From positions 1 to 9,874 of the forward strand of contig JASLFF010000625.1 in assembly GCA_030150795.1 (NCBI GenBank): a stretch of 9,874 bases of DNA. The letters run 5' to 3'. This DNA comes from Terriglobales bacterium. GTDB lineage: Bacteria; Acidobacteriota; Terriglobia; Terriglobales; Gp1-AA117. Within the stretch, counting starts at the first letter, position 1. Each line of letters begins with the position of its first letter. The position numbers and the translations under genes are program-made. The notes beneath the pieces were generated by a model. That model was not told where the DNA came from, searched no databases, and was given only the letters and a program-made list of their open reading frames with translations. Positions 1 to 6,112 of this stretch are shown piece after piece.

Positions 1-222
1 GCCGGATTCTTCCAAGTCGCCCAGGCGAAAGCCCAGCAGGATGCCCTGCTTCACCCATGCGTTCACGCGCCATTGGCCGTCTTGCTTTTCTGCTGCGCGG
101 ACTTCGCCGCGTGTAAGCGTCTCATGAAATTCCCTGAACGCATGCCGTGCATGCACCGCCACTTCCGGAGGCAAGGAGCCCTTGGCATAAAGCCGCTCGA
201 TTTCTGCTCGTAAGACGTCCAT
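1..222 (-). CDS. dapD: Tetrahydrodipicolinate N-succinyltransferase, N-terminal part (cut by window edge)
   Basis: DapD transfers a succinyl group from succinyl-CoA to tetrahydrodipicolinate, the fifth step of the succinylase route to DAP and lysine, in the cytoplasm. The 74 codons seen run in frame to base 1 from an ATG at 220-222. The first ~38 residues are a helical region. Then comes the conserved family stretch RAAEKQDGQWRVNAWVKQ followed by ILLGFRL (about residues 42-67), which lines up well with E. coli DapD (RVAEKIDGQW, then LLSFRI). The left-handed beta-helix catalytic domain lies beyond the left edge. No good Shine-Dalgarno sequence precedes the ATG. The gene shares its strand with lysC, dapB and dapA but is separated from them by a plus-strand glycosyltransferase, so it probably has its own promoter. 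I saw no convincing promoter in the 142-base divergent gap. The family call is based on motif recall, not a search. Confidence 0.85.
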   Translation of the reverse strand, partial: MDVLRAEIERLYAKGSLPPEVAVHARHAFREFHETLTRGEVRAAEKQDGQWRVNAWVKQGILLGFRLGDLEESG

Positions 223-318
223 AAACTTGAGCGCCGTGTAACTCAGTCAACGGCTGCCGACCCCTCCAATGTGAGTTTAAAAGAGCAAGTGCGGAGTATA
301 ACCGTCGCGCGATTGGTC

Positions 319-338
319 AGCAAAGGCTTAACTTTGCT
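319..338. promoter_or_regulatory. Perfect 7-bp inverted repeat in the dapD/glycosyltransferase divergent gap
   Basis: AGCAAAG and CTTTGCT flank a 6-base spacer, GCTTAA, 26 bases before the glycosyltransferase start. It could be an operator for one or both divergent genes, or a small leader hairpin. Nothing else supports a regulatory role, and a repeat this short can arise by chance. Confidence 0.2.
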
Positions 339-364
339 CCCGAATTTGCATCTGAAAAAGAGAC

Positions 365-1468
365 ATGTCTCGGATTCTTTACGTTGCGTATCCACTGCTC
401 CAGGTTCATGACGAGTCAGCAGGCGGCGCGGAACAAATCTTATGGACTCTGGAGCGCGAAATGGCGCGCAGCGGAGCGCATACCACAGTTGCCGCTTCTG
501 GGGGATCGCGCGTGAGCGGCGAGCTCTTTTCTACCGGCAATCCCTGCACGCAGCCTGATGATTATGAGCGGCGGCGCATTGAGCATGAAGACCGGATTGT
601 TGAGTTTGTGCGTCGCCGCGCGCGCCAAGGCACGCCTTTCGATCTTATCCATGATCATTCCGGCAGTTTCTGGAAGCGGGCCGCCGAAATCGATACTCCC
701 GTACTGGCCACACTGCATTTACCGCGCAGTTTTTATCCCGCGGGAAGCTTTGAGGATGTTGCGGCCAACGTGAGCTTCAACTGCGTCTCTGATTCACAAG
801 CTCGCAGCTTTGTCGATCTCGACACGCTGGCCGGAGTGGTCCCCAATGGGATCGCTTTAGATTGTTTTGCCGATGACGTTGGCGCAGACGCAACAAGTGG
901 CATTCGCAGGCGTGAAGGGCTGCTCTGGCTGGGACGCATCTGTGAAGAAAAAGCGCCGCATCTGGCTATGGACATCGCCGAGCGCGCCGGTTTGCCAATC
1001 ATTATTGCAGGACAGATTTATCCATTTTCTTATCACCAGAAATATTTCGAGCGTGAAGTCGCACCGCGTCTTCACGATAGGCCGAATGCCGGATTCATCT
1101 CCGCGCCTTCGGCAGAGTTGAAGCGGCGCTTACTGCGGGAATCACAGGCCTTGTTGATCACCAGCCTGGCGGAAGAGACCAGTTCGCTGGTTGCGATGGA
1201 AGCGGCGGCGTCAGGATCTCCAGTAGTCGCGTTCCGCAAAGGCGCTCACGCCGAGGTTGTGAGAGACGGCGTGACAGGGTTCCTGGTGGAAAACTCCGAC
1301 CAGGCAGTGCTGACCCTGCAAAATCTTTCCAGCATCAGCTCGGAAACCTGCGTACAACATGCTCAGCAAAACTTCAGCGCGACAAAGATGGCTGAGAGAT
1401 ATTCCGAACTCTATGAGCGGCTTGCCCACCCTGAGAAGATCGTCCGATTTGCTGAAGAGACGGCCTAA
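365..1468 (+). CDS. GT4-type glycosyltransferase (GT-B fold)
   Basis: A cytoplasmic retaining glycosyltransferase of the GT4 (Glycos_transf_1) kind, likely moving a sugar from a nucleotide-sugar donor to a glycan, lipid or small-molecule acceptor; the substrate cannot be told from sequence. The N-terminal acceptor domain starts MSRILYVAYP and carries the GGAE turn at residues 20-23 and HDHSG at 96-100. The inter-domain region has VPNGI (159-163). The C-terminal donor domain has LGRICEEKAPH (189-199), EETSSLVAMEA (270-280) with the glutamates that hold the nucleotide-sugar, then SGSPVVAF and DGVTGFLV. Its 367 residues are normal for the family. There is no signal peptide or membrane segment. 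The ATG has a weak purine-rich AAAAAGAGA just upstream. It stands alone, divergent from dapD and convergent with the FAD oxidoreductase, with a clear terminator about 200 bases beyond its stop. It has no obvious link to lysine synthesis. Confidence 0.85.
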   Translation: MSRILYVAYPLLQVHDESAGGAEQILWTLEREMARSGAHTTVAASGGSRVSGELFSTGNPCTQPDDYERRRIEHEDRIVEFVRRRARQGTPFDLIHDHSGSFWKRAAEIDTPVLATLHLPRSFYPAGSFEDVAANVSFNCVSDSQARSFVDLDTLAGVVPNGIALDCFADDVGADATSGIRRREGLLWLGRICEEKAPHLAMDIAERAGLPIIIAGQIYPFSYHQKYFEREVAPRLHDRPNAGFISAPSAELKRRLLRESQALLITSLAEETSSLVAMEAAASGSPVVAFRKGAHAEVVRDGVTGFLVENSDQAVLTLQNLSSISSETCVQHAQQNFSATKMAERYSELYERLAHPEKIVRFAEETA

Positions 1469-1562
1469 GGCTTTTTTCGTAGGCACTGGCGATCCCTGAA
1501 AGAATGTCCTTACAAAATGGCTGCTGCAAAATCAAAAATCCTTGCAAGAAACTTTTCTTACC

Positions 1563-1719
1563 GCGATCTTCCAGTGAGGGATGTTCTCCTAGGTGGGTAA
1601 GCCCTCTGGACACGGACGGCGGGAAGAATTTGAACTCCGTCCCCGACGGCCGTGTCCGGAGGCGATGCATGAGCGGCTGCGCTAAACGGCGTGGCCGCTC
1701 TTTTTCTTGCAAAGATCGC
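1563..1719 (+). ncRNA. Candidate structured RNA or long structured 3' UTR
   Basis: The 262-base gap between the convergent glycosyltransferase and oxidoreductase genes is dense with paired segments. GCGATCTT (1563-1570) can close with AAGATCGC (1712-1719). Inside, the 13-base arm CCTCTGGACACGG (1603-1615) pairs with CCGTGTCCGGAGG (1650-1662) through one G-U pair. A third stem is the terminator at 1671-1700. A competing pairing, TTGCAAGAAA near 1542-1551 with TTTCTTGCAA near 1703-1712, would give an alternative fold. The shape (closing stem, long central arm, side hairpin, U-run) would fit a small RNA of about 150-180 nucleotides or a structured glycosyltransferase 3' UTR. I cannot assign an Rfam family. 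The plus strand is preferred because the U-run follows the hairpin there. A small plus-strand reading frame across this stretch has no recognisable protein and is not called. Confidence 0.35.
1671..1707 (+). terminator. Rho-independent terminator
   Basis: GAGCGGC (1671-1677) pairs perfectly with GCCGCTC (1694-1700), with possible further CGC/GCG pairs inside the loop, followed at once by TTTTTCT. It ends plus-strand transcription coming from the glycosyltransferase gene, or from a small RNA starting in the gap. It also protects the convergent oxidoreductase gene from read-through. Confidence 0.7.
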
Positions 1720-1730
1720 AGACCGCGATC
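1714..1730 (-). terminator. Possible weak terminator hairpin after the FAD oxidoreductase
   Basis: GATCGC (1714-1719) and GCGATC (1725-1730) form a 6-bp hairpin with a 5-base loop that touches the stop codon of the minus-strand oxidoreductase. On that strand it is followed only by TTT, so it is at best a weak terminator. Its left arm is also part of the closing stem proposed for the structured RNA. Confidence 0.3.
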
Positions 1731-3272
1731 CTAGCTGAACATTTTCTGGTAATGGCGATACCAGTTGCTCTGAAAGAGTCCAGCGGGATCGTATTGCGTC
1801 TTGAGCTTCAAGAACTGTTCGAACTGGGGATAGCAGGCTTCCACCTGTCGCCGCTCAGCGAATCGATGATAGGTAAGGTAGTAGCTGCCGTTGTGCTTGA
1901 TGGCCAGATCGATGAGCGAACGGAAGCTGCGTGCGGCATTCTCAATTCCCACAGGATCATGCGTCACGTGGAGATTGAAGACTACGCATGCGTAGCGGTC
2001 TTTGGCCCAGGGCATAAAGCTTTCATCATCATGCTCAATCAGGCGCACCACGCCATAGATCACGTTGGCATGCTCGTGGCGCAAGGTCTGCGCGGCTTCG
2101 TCCATGAAATCAATTAGCGCTGCGCGCGGCACATCAATTTCTGTAATCATCTCCGTGGCTGGGACGCGAACGTGCATCTTGCGATCGAGTTCCTCATGGT
2201 AGTTGTCCAGGTAGTTGCCAAAGAGCTGCGAGTCCGACCAGTAAACCTGCCCTGAAGTTTGCGAATATCGCTTGCCATAGATCTCAAATGCGCGACGCTT
2301 GTAAACATGCACATAGTAAGTGAGCTTGGCCCAGTCTTCGGCACTGAAGCGCGTTGGATGTTCGGTGATGGGAGTGCTGTCAGGGACCGGCTGATAGCAG
2401 GAGAAAACGCCGCGGTGCAGGAAGCTGGGCCGCGCACTGTCGTTGGCAAACTGAAAGTCGCCGTAAAGATAGCCATCGCGGATGCGCTGTTCAAACGCGT
2501 CCGGAATGTCCTTTAGGTCGCGAATCTCCACGATCCTGCGCACTTTCACCCGGCGGCGCAACCGCAGCTTAACGGACGTAATCAGTCCGAAGAGTCCATA
2601 ACCGCCGATGGCCAGGCGAAAAAGTTCAGGGTTCGATTGCCGGCTGCATTCGCGGAGCTCTCCGTCAGTATCCAGCAGCGTGAATGATTCCACGTTTTCG
2701 ATGATGGGCTTGTTCTGGAGCACGCGGCCATGGACATTTGAGGCCAGCGATCCGCCGAGCGTGAACTTGTCCGCGCCGGTCTGCTTCTGGACGATGGCCC
2801 ACTGCTTCTCCTGTCCTTCCTGTTCCGAGTGCAGATATTGAATGAGTTCCGGCCACTGGATCCCGGCTTCAACGTCGAGCAAGCCGCGTTCCCGATCAAA
2901 GCTCAGTACACGCTTCAGGCTGCGCGTATCGATCAAGACGGAGCCATCCGCAAACTGCTGTCCGCCCATGGAGTGGCGGCCGCCAGCGACGGAAATTGCT
3001 TTGCCCGCCTGCAGCGTCGCGCGCAGGATGTCTCGGCATTGGTCAATGGAAGTTGGATTGAGTACATCGCTCACAAGCGCCGAGTTCAATTGCGAATGAA
3101 TGTCATTGACCTTGATGCCAGGCAGCGCTGGCGGGCTTGCAACCTCCGGCGCTGACGAGAGGTTCAACGGTCTTTTTTCTGCCGCGCATCCGCCGATCCA
3201 TAGGGCCGCGCTCGACATGAGCGAGGTCTTCAGGAAATCACGGCGGGTGAATCCAGTCTTGATGTTTTTCAT
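1731..3272 (-). CDS. Tat-exported FAD-linked oxidoreductase (VAO/PCMH type), likely lipoprotein
   Basis: A flavoprotein of the FAD_binding_4 family, distantly like gulono- and arabinono-lactone oxidases. The substrate is unknown. The N-terminus has a twin-arginine motif TRRDFLKT (R10, R11), a hydrophobic stretch SSAALW, and the lipobox-like IGGC with Cys29, so it is probably exported folded by Tat and lipid-anchored. The FAD domain shows AGGRHSMGG (96-104); His100 sits where many relatives bind FAD covalently. LIDTRSL follows, then TLGGSLASNVHGR (171-183) and IGGYGLFGLITSVKLRLRRR. The C-terminal part ends YDPAGLFQSNWYRHY, typical of the family's C-terminus. Length 513 is usual. The ATG has GGAG 9 bases upstream. 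It lies 169 bases downstream of dapA on the same strand but has a candidate promoter of its own and no known role in lysine synthesis. Confidence 0.85.
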   Translation of the reverse strand: MKNIKTGFTRRDFLKTSLMSSAALWIGGCAAEKRPLNLSSAPEVASPPALPGIKVNDIHSQLNSALVSDVLNPTSIDQCRDILRATLQAGKAISVAGGRHSMGGQQFADGSVLIDTRSLKRVLSFDRERGLLDVEAGIQWPELIQYLHSEQEGQEKQWAIVQKQTGADKFTLGGSLASNVHGRVLQNKPIIENVESFTLLDTDGELRECSRQSNPELFRLAIGGYGLFGLITSVKLRLRRRVKVRRIVEIRDLKDIPDAFEQRIRDGYLYGDFQFANDSARPSFLHRGVFSCYQPVPDSTPITEHPTRFSAEDWAKLTYYVHVYKRRAFEIYGKRYSQTSGQVYWSDSQLFGNYLDNYHEELDRKMHVRVPATEMITEIDVPRAALIDFMDEAAQTLRHEHANVIYGVVRLIEHDDESFMPWAKDRYACVVFNLHVTHDPVGIENAARSFRSLIDLAIKHNGSYYLTYHRFAERRQVEACYPQFEQFLKLKTQYDPAGLFQSNWYRHYQKMFS

Positions 3273-3324
3273 TGGCGCTACTCCGTGGTTTCTATTGGAA
3301 GCGCAAGATGCCTCCGACCACGAA

Positions 3325-3351
3325 GTTATAAAAGCAGGCAGGCGCGTTCAA
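3325..3351 (-). promoter_or_regulatory. Candidate sigma-70-like promoter for the FAD oxidoreductase
   Basis: Reading the minus strand, TTGAAC (complement of 3346-3351) and TATAAC (complement of 3325-3330) are spaced by 15 bases, about 50 bases before the oxidoreductase ATG. The -10 box is good (5 of 6). The -35 is fair (4 of 6) and the spacing is short, so this is a modest prediction. The rest of the 169-base gap between the two genes shows nothing else clear. Confidence 0.35.
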
Positions 3352-3441
3352 GCGGCACGCTGCGGCAGCGGATCCGTGCCGTGGAATGTCGTGCGAGGGG
3401 TAGGCCTTCAGCTGGCGCAGATCGAAGTAAGGACAGGCAGA

Positions 3442-4350
3442 CTACAAGTCTGAAACTGAGGCGTGTACCTGCAACAAACCGACCTCAGCAGCAATTTTTT
3501 CCAATTTCGACCGTGTTTCCGGCTTGACCGGCAGCATAGGTAGGCGCATGACTTCTTCAATCCGTCCCATCATCGCCAGCACGGCCTTTACCGGCATGGG
3601 ATTTGATTCCAGGAAGTTGGCTTGCATCAGGCGCAGGTATTGGCGCTGGATGCGGCGGGCTTTGTCCCAATCATTATTCAGCGCGGCCGCCGCGAGTTGT
3701 GACATCTCTTTGGGAATCTCATTCGAGCAGACAGAAACTATTCCCACGCCGCCCAGGGCGATTACCGGCAGAGTCACAGCGTCGTCGCCGGAAAAGACCA
3801 AAAAGCTTTCCGGCACGTGGTTAAAGACCTCCGCAATCTGACCGATGTTACCGCTGGCTTCTTTGACGGCAATGATGTTGGGAATTTTTGCCAGACGGCC
3901 CAGCGTCGCCGGCTCAATGTTGGCAGCGGTGCGGCCAACCACCGAGTACAGCATTATCGGCTTGTCCACGGCCTCCGCAATGGCCTTAAAGTGCTGGTAC
4001 TGGCCCTCCTGCGTGGGCTTGTTGTAGTAGGGTGACGCCGTGAGAATGGCGTCCACACCTTTACGCCGGTTGAGCTCTTGCGCTTTCTCCACGGCTTCCG
4101 CGGTGCAATTAGACGTTGCGCCGGCCACGATTGGCACCCGGCCGCCAGCAACCTCAATGGTGATATCGATCATCCGCAGCCACTCGTCTTTGCTTAGGGT
4201 CGGCGTTTCACCCGTGGTCCCGCACGAGACAAGGAAATGGATGCCGGAGGTAATTTGCCATTCGACCAGCGAGCGAAGGGCTTGCTCGTCAATGCTCTGG
4301 TCTTGCTTAAAGGGGGTAATGAGCGCGGTGCCGCAGCCTTGGAGGTTCAT
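3442..4350 (-). CDS. dapA: 4-hydroxy-tetrahydrodipicolinate synthase
   Basis: DapA condenses pyruvate with aspartate semialdehyde, the first committed step of DAP/lysine synthesis, as a cytoplasmic TIM-barrel class I aldolase. Numbering from the ATG at 4350, the family landmarks are all present: GTTGE (44-48), SPYYNKP (106-112) with the paired tyrosines, Tyr135 and Arg140 in YSVVGRT, the Schiff-base Lys163 in IIAVKEASG, then the FSGDDA and GGVGIVSV segments. Length 302 is close to the usual ~290-300. A TTG 11 codons further upstream would extend the frame, but the ATG start (MNLQGCGTALITPF) fits the family; no clear Shine-Dalgarno sequence precedes either. YSVVGRT replaces the commoner YNVPSRT or YNVPGRT, but the catalytic Tyr and Arg are kept. 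The gene is parted from dapB by the palindromic element and IS110 insertion, whose terminal fragment ends 27 bases before the ATG. Its supply of transcript from lysC-dapB may therefore be disturbed. Confidence 0.95.
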   Translation of the reverse strand: MNLQGCGTALITPFKQDQSIDEQALRSLVEWQITSGIHFLVSCGTTGETPTLSKDEWLRMIDITIEVAGGRVPIVAGATSNCTAEAVEKAQELNRRKGVDAILTASPYYNKPTQEGQYQHFKAIAEAVDKPIMLYSVVGRTAANIEPATLGRLAKIPNIIAVKEASGNIGQIAEVFNHVPESFLVFSGDDAVTLPVIALGGVGIVSVCSNEIPKEMSQLAAAALNNDWDKARRIQRQYLRLMQANFLESNPMPVKAVLAMMGRIEEVMRLPMLPVKPETRSKLEKIAAEVGLLQVHASVSDL

Positions 4351-4376
4351 GGTCGAACTAGGATAACAAAAACTGA

Positions 4377-4392
4377 ACCACAAGGTCGAAAA
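4377..4392. repeat. Displaced end of the palindromic (MITE-like) element
   Basis: ACCACAAGGTCGAAAA is the exact reverse complement of 6086-6101, the outer 16 bases of the intact arm on the dapB side. It is the terminal piece of the other arm, pushed 1.5 kb away by the IS110 insertion. The symmetry stops exactly at 4377 and 6101, which marks the ends of the original element. No clear target-site duplication is seen outside them. Confidence 0.75.
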
Positions 4393-4405
4393 TCATCCTA
4401 ATGGA

Positions 4406-4972
4406 TCATGCTGGTGTCGATGCCAGTTCGATCCGATAGCCTAGCTTGCGTAGTTCTCGAAGCATCCTCTGGGTGCGCTGCTGGCGTGTCCGCTGGTTGA
4501 CTGAAGGGCCTCGCTCTTCATAGGCCACACCACTATGCAGAATGATCCAGATGAGCCGGCATAAGCGGTGAGCAATGGCTCCGATGGTTTGTTTGTGTCC
4601 CAGGCGCGATACCAAGCGACGGTAAATAATTTCGAAAATAGTACCTTTGGCCTTGACTGCCGCATTGGCAGACTGATTGAGAATTCGTCGCAAGTGACGG
4701 TTTCCTTTGGGAGAGCGGTGACTCTTGCATACTCCGGCGCTCTCCTCGTTTCCCGGGCATGTTCCTGCCCAGGACGACAACTGGTTAGCGGAAGCGAAGG
4801 TGGCTGCCTTGGCGCCAATCTCGGCCACGATCTGTTGCGCTGAATCTACTCCCAGTCCTGGCACCTCTGCCAGCCGCTTCACCGAGTCTTGCTGCGCCCC
4901 CAATAAAGTGGCCATCTCTTGGTTCAGCTGGTCAATGTGTCGCTCCAGCAGTTCTAACTCCTGGAGAATCAT
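4406..4972 (-). CDS. IS110 transposase, C-terminal (serine) part
   Basis: This frame carries the second half of an IS110 recombinase: a leucine-rich coiled-coil-like start (MILQELELLERHIDQL), the helix-hairpin-helix-like VPGLGVDSAQQIVAEIG (about 37-53), then the Tnp_20 core with the catalytic-serine segment NEESAGVCKSHR (Ser78) and SPKGNRHLR, and a helical tail. Alone it lacks the RuvC-like domain and cannot act. Its ATG overlaps the stop of the upstream frame as ATGA, which would allow translational coupling. In a normal IS110 protein the two halves are one chain. Adding one base would give a single protein of about 424 residues, the usual size. I think a one-base deletion near 4972-4985 is likelier than a designed two-protein system. 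Confidence 0.75.
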   Translation of the reverse strand: MILQELELLERHIDQLNQEMATLLGAQQDSVKRLAEVPGLGVDSAQQIVAEIGAKAATFASANQLSSWAGTCPGNEESAGVCKSHRSPKGNRHLRRILNQSANAAVKAKGTIFEIIYRRLVSRLGHKQTIGAIAHRLCRLIWIILHSGVAYEERGPSVNQRTRQQRTQRMLRELRKLGYRIELASTPA

Positions 4973-5679
4973 GGCGAGTATCGGCGACGGACTGGATCAA
5001 GATCTGTGCAGGCACCTAAGGCGTCGCTCAACTGGGCTGGGGTAGCGCGCAATTTCGTATGCGCCAGAGCCGACAGAGCCACCGGGTCAGTTCCCCCATC
5101 GGCCACTGCCCTGAGGATACGTCGTGCGCTCACCCCCAACAGGTCCGATAACAGACTGGACAACTTGATCTGCGCTTCCTCTAAGAATGCTTCCAGGCGG
5201 TTCTGTAGCTGTACCCGATTACAGGTCAATTGGTATTTGGTCCGAGTGACAGTGCGCCATAGACGTTGTTCGGGCGGGGGCACAAAACTAAGCTTGAGTT
5301 CGTCGGCCACCAGCCGTTTCACCAGACGTTCAGCATCGGGGAAATCCCTCTTACGCCCTCGCGGCCCACGATTGGATTGGGCTTGGGCCAGGTGCAGCGT
5401 CCCCGATTTCGCTTTGGTTGCTTGCTGTTGCTGACAGACTGGCTTCCAATATCGTTCCAGCGCTCCCCATACTGGTTGCCAATACTGCGCCGTAGACTCC
5501 ATCACCACCTCTACCACTTCCCGCTCGATCAACCATTGCGCCAGCATTCGCAACTGCTCCGGATTGCTGGCAAAACGCTTTCGCTCAAACTGGTACTGGT
5601 TCCGCATTTCCTCCACGTCGGCCAAAACCACCGCCAACATCTTCTTATGAACGTCAATTCCCGCTATCCTATAAGGCAT
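4969..5679 (-). CDS. IS110 transposase, N-terminal (DEDD/RuvC-like) part
   Basis: The first half of an IS110 recombinase, with a RuvC-like DEDD fold. Numbered from the chosen start, the acidic residues are Asp9 (AGIDVHKK), Glu61 (VVMESTAQYW), and Asp112 and Asp115 (KRDFPDAERL), followed by the linker helices through LLGVSARRILRAVADG. An upstream start at 5709 would add ten residues (MLSAPGRRRP). The ATG at 5679 is preferred because the strong ribosome site AGAAGGAGA lies just before it and MPYRIAGIDVHKK is the usual family start. The frame ends in TGA after RRRYSP, in the ATGA overlap with the C-terminal half. No slippery run is present there, so a programmed frameshift looks unlikely. The noncoding region upstream may encode a bridge RNA. 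Confidence 0.8.
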   Translation of the reverse strand: MPYRIAGIDVHKKMLAVVLADVEEMRNQYQFERKRFASNPEQLRMLAQWLIEREVVEVVMESTAQYWQPVWGALERYWKPVCQQQQATKAKSGTLHLAQAQSNRGPRGRKRDFPDAERLVKRLVADELKLSFVPPPEQRLWRTVTRTKYQLTCNRVQLQNRLEAFLEEAQIKLSSLLSDLLGVSARRILRAVADGGTDPVALSALAHTKLRATPAQLSDALGACTDLDPVRRRYSP

Positions 5680-5685
5680 AGGTCT

Positions 5686-5760
5686 CCTTCTGCCGGGAGC
5701 GGAGAGCATGCTGCGCGTTCTCTAAGCAAGGTCGCTGGCTGTCGCCGCTCCCCCAGAAGG
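5686..5760 (-). ncRNA. Candidate IS110 bridge-RNA hairpin in the left end
   Basis: CCTTCTG (5686-5692) pairs with CAGAAGG (5754-5760), and GGGAGCGG (5695-5702) with CCGCTCCC (5745-5752). The two stems are split by a small internal loop and enclose a 42-base apical region. The structure ends just before the transposase ribosome site, within the 210-base non-coding end (5680-5889). IS110-group elements are known to encode a bridge RNA here, with internal loops that pair with donor and target DNA. The true RNA would be longer than this hairpin, and its limits cannot be set by eye. An A/T-rich CATAAAT on the minus strand (about 5773-5779) might be a -10 box. A structured transposase leader is the alternative. 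Confidence 0.4.
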
Positions 5761-5889
5761 AAAGAGGCAATGCCTATTTATGCGCTCAAACCCCGCACGC
5801 TCCAGATCAGACAAAGGAACAGCGTCGACGCCTCCATTGTGGTTTCAATCTTGCCCCTCCCGGATGACTTCGATTGTCCCGCAACTCTG

Positions 5890-6101
5890 ACCAATTTTCA
5901 TGAGCTTGCGCGGGCCGAAGGCCCTGGATGACAAAGGACACGAAGGAGCACAAAGGGAAAATGGCAGAGTGCCTTAATAGTCCACGCTCTTGCTGGCTGA
6001 AAGATCTTGAAATATCTACCTTGGTGTTCCTTCGTGTCCTTTGTCATCCAGGGCCTTCGGCCCGCGCAAGCACATGAAAATCGGTTTTTCGACCTTGTGG
6101 T
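5890..6101. repeat. Long palindromic (MITE-like) element, main part, with one arm broken by IS110
   Basis: The arm 5890-5947 is the reverse complement of 6028-6085 at 56 of 58 positions (core GCTTGCGCGGGCCGAAGG, then ATGACAAAGGACACGAAGGA). The intact arm runs on to 6101, and its last 16 bases match 4377-4392 across the IS. The undisturbed element would be 228 bases: two 74-base arms around an 80-base centre. It has no reading frame of note. It begins 12 bases after the dapB stop and, as RNA, would fold into a very stable hairpin that could stop or shape transcripts between dapB and dapA. Palindromic elements of this type are usually dispersed and non-autonomous; only one copy is visible here. 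Confidence 0.8.
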
Positions 6102-6112
6102 AAATCTCTTTT

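Larger units (their letters stand above)
4393..5889 (-). mobile_element. IS110-family insertion sequence, about 1.5 kb
   Basis: A complete-looking element made of a DEDD plus Tnp_20-type transposase (in two frames), a 210-base non-coding end upstream of the transposase and a very short end (about 13 bases) downstream. The ends were set by comparing the interrupted arm of the host palindrome (4377-4392 plus 5890-5947) with the intact arm (6028-6101): the two pieces join without loss. An exact core dinucleotide repeated at both ends could not be fixed, so the ends carry an uncertainty of about 5 bases. A long non-coding end upstream of the transposase and no evident terminal inverted repeats fit the IS110 group rather than the IS1111 group. 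It is read in the same direction as dapB and dapA. Confidence 0.85.

Noticed and set aside
1600..1662. A tRNA-like T-loop (TTCAAAT on the minus strand)
   Set aside because: The bases beside the loop do not form the required 5-bp T stem, and no acceptor or anticodon arm can be built.
1504..1734. A 76-residue plus-strand reading frame between the convergent genes
   Set aside because: It overlies the paired stems and the terminator, has no recognisable protein feature and no good ribosome site.
1707..2117. A 136-residue plus-strand frame antisense to the oxidoreductase
   Set aside because: The opposite strand codes a clear FAD enzyme across the whole stretch, so this is a shadow.
4351..4383. 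A longer DapA starting at TTG 4383
   Set aside because: The extra 11 residues run through the repeat-derived leader and do not fit the family N-terminus; the ATG at 4350 does.
5890..6101. A CRISPR-like or attachment-site reading of the repeated segments
   Set aside because: There are only two copies, in inverted order around one spacer, so a palindromic element explains them fully.
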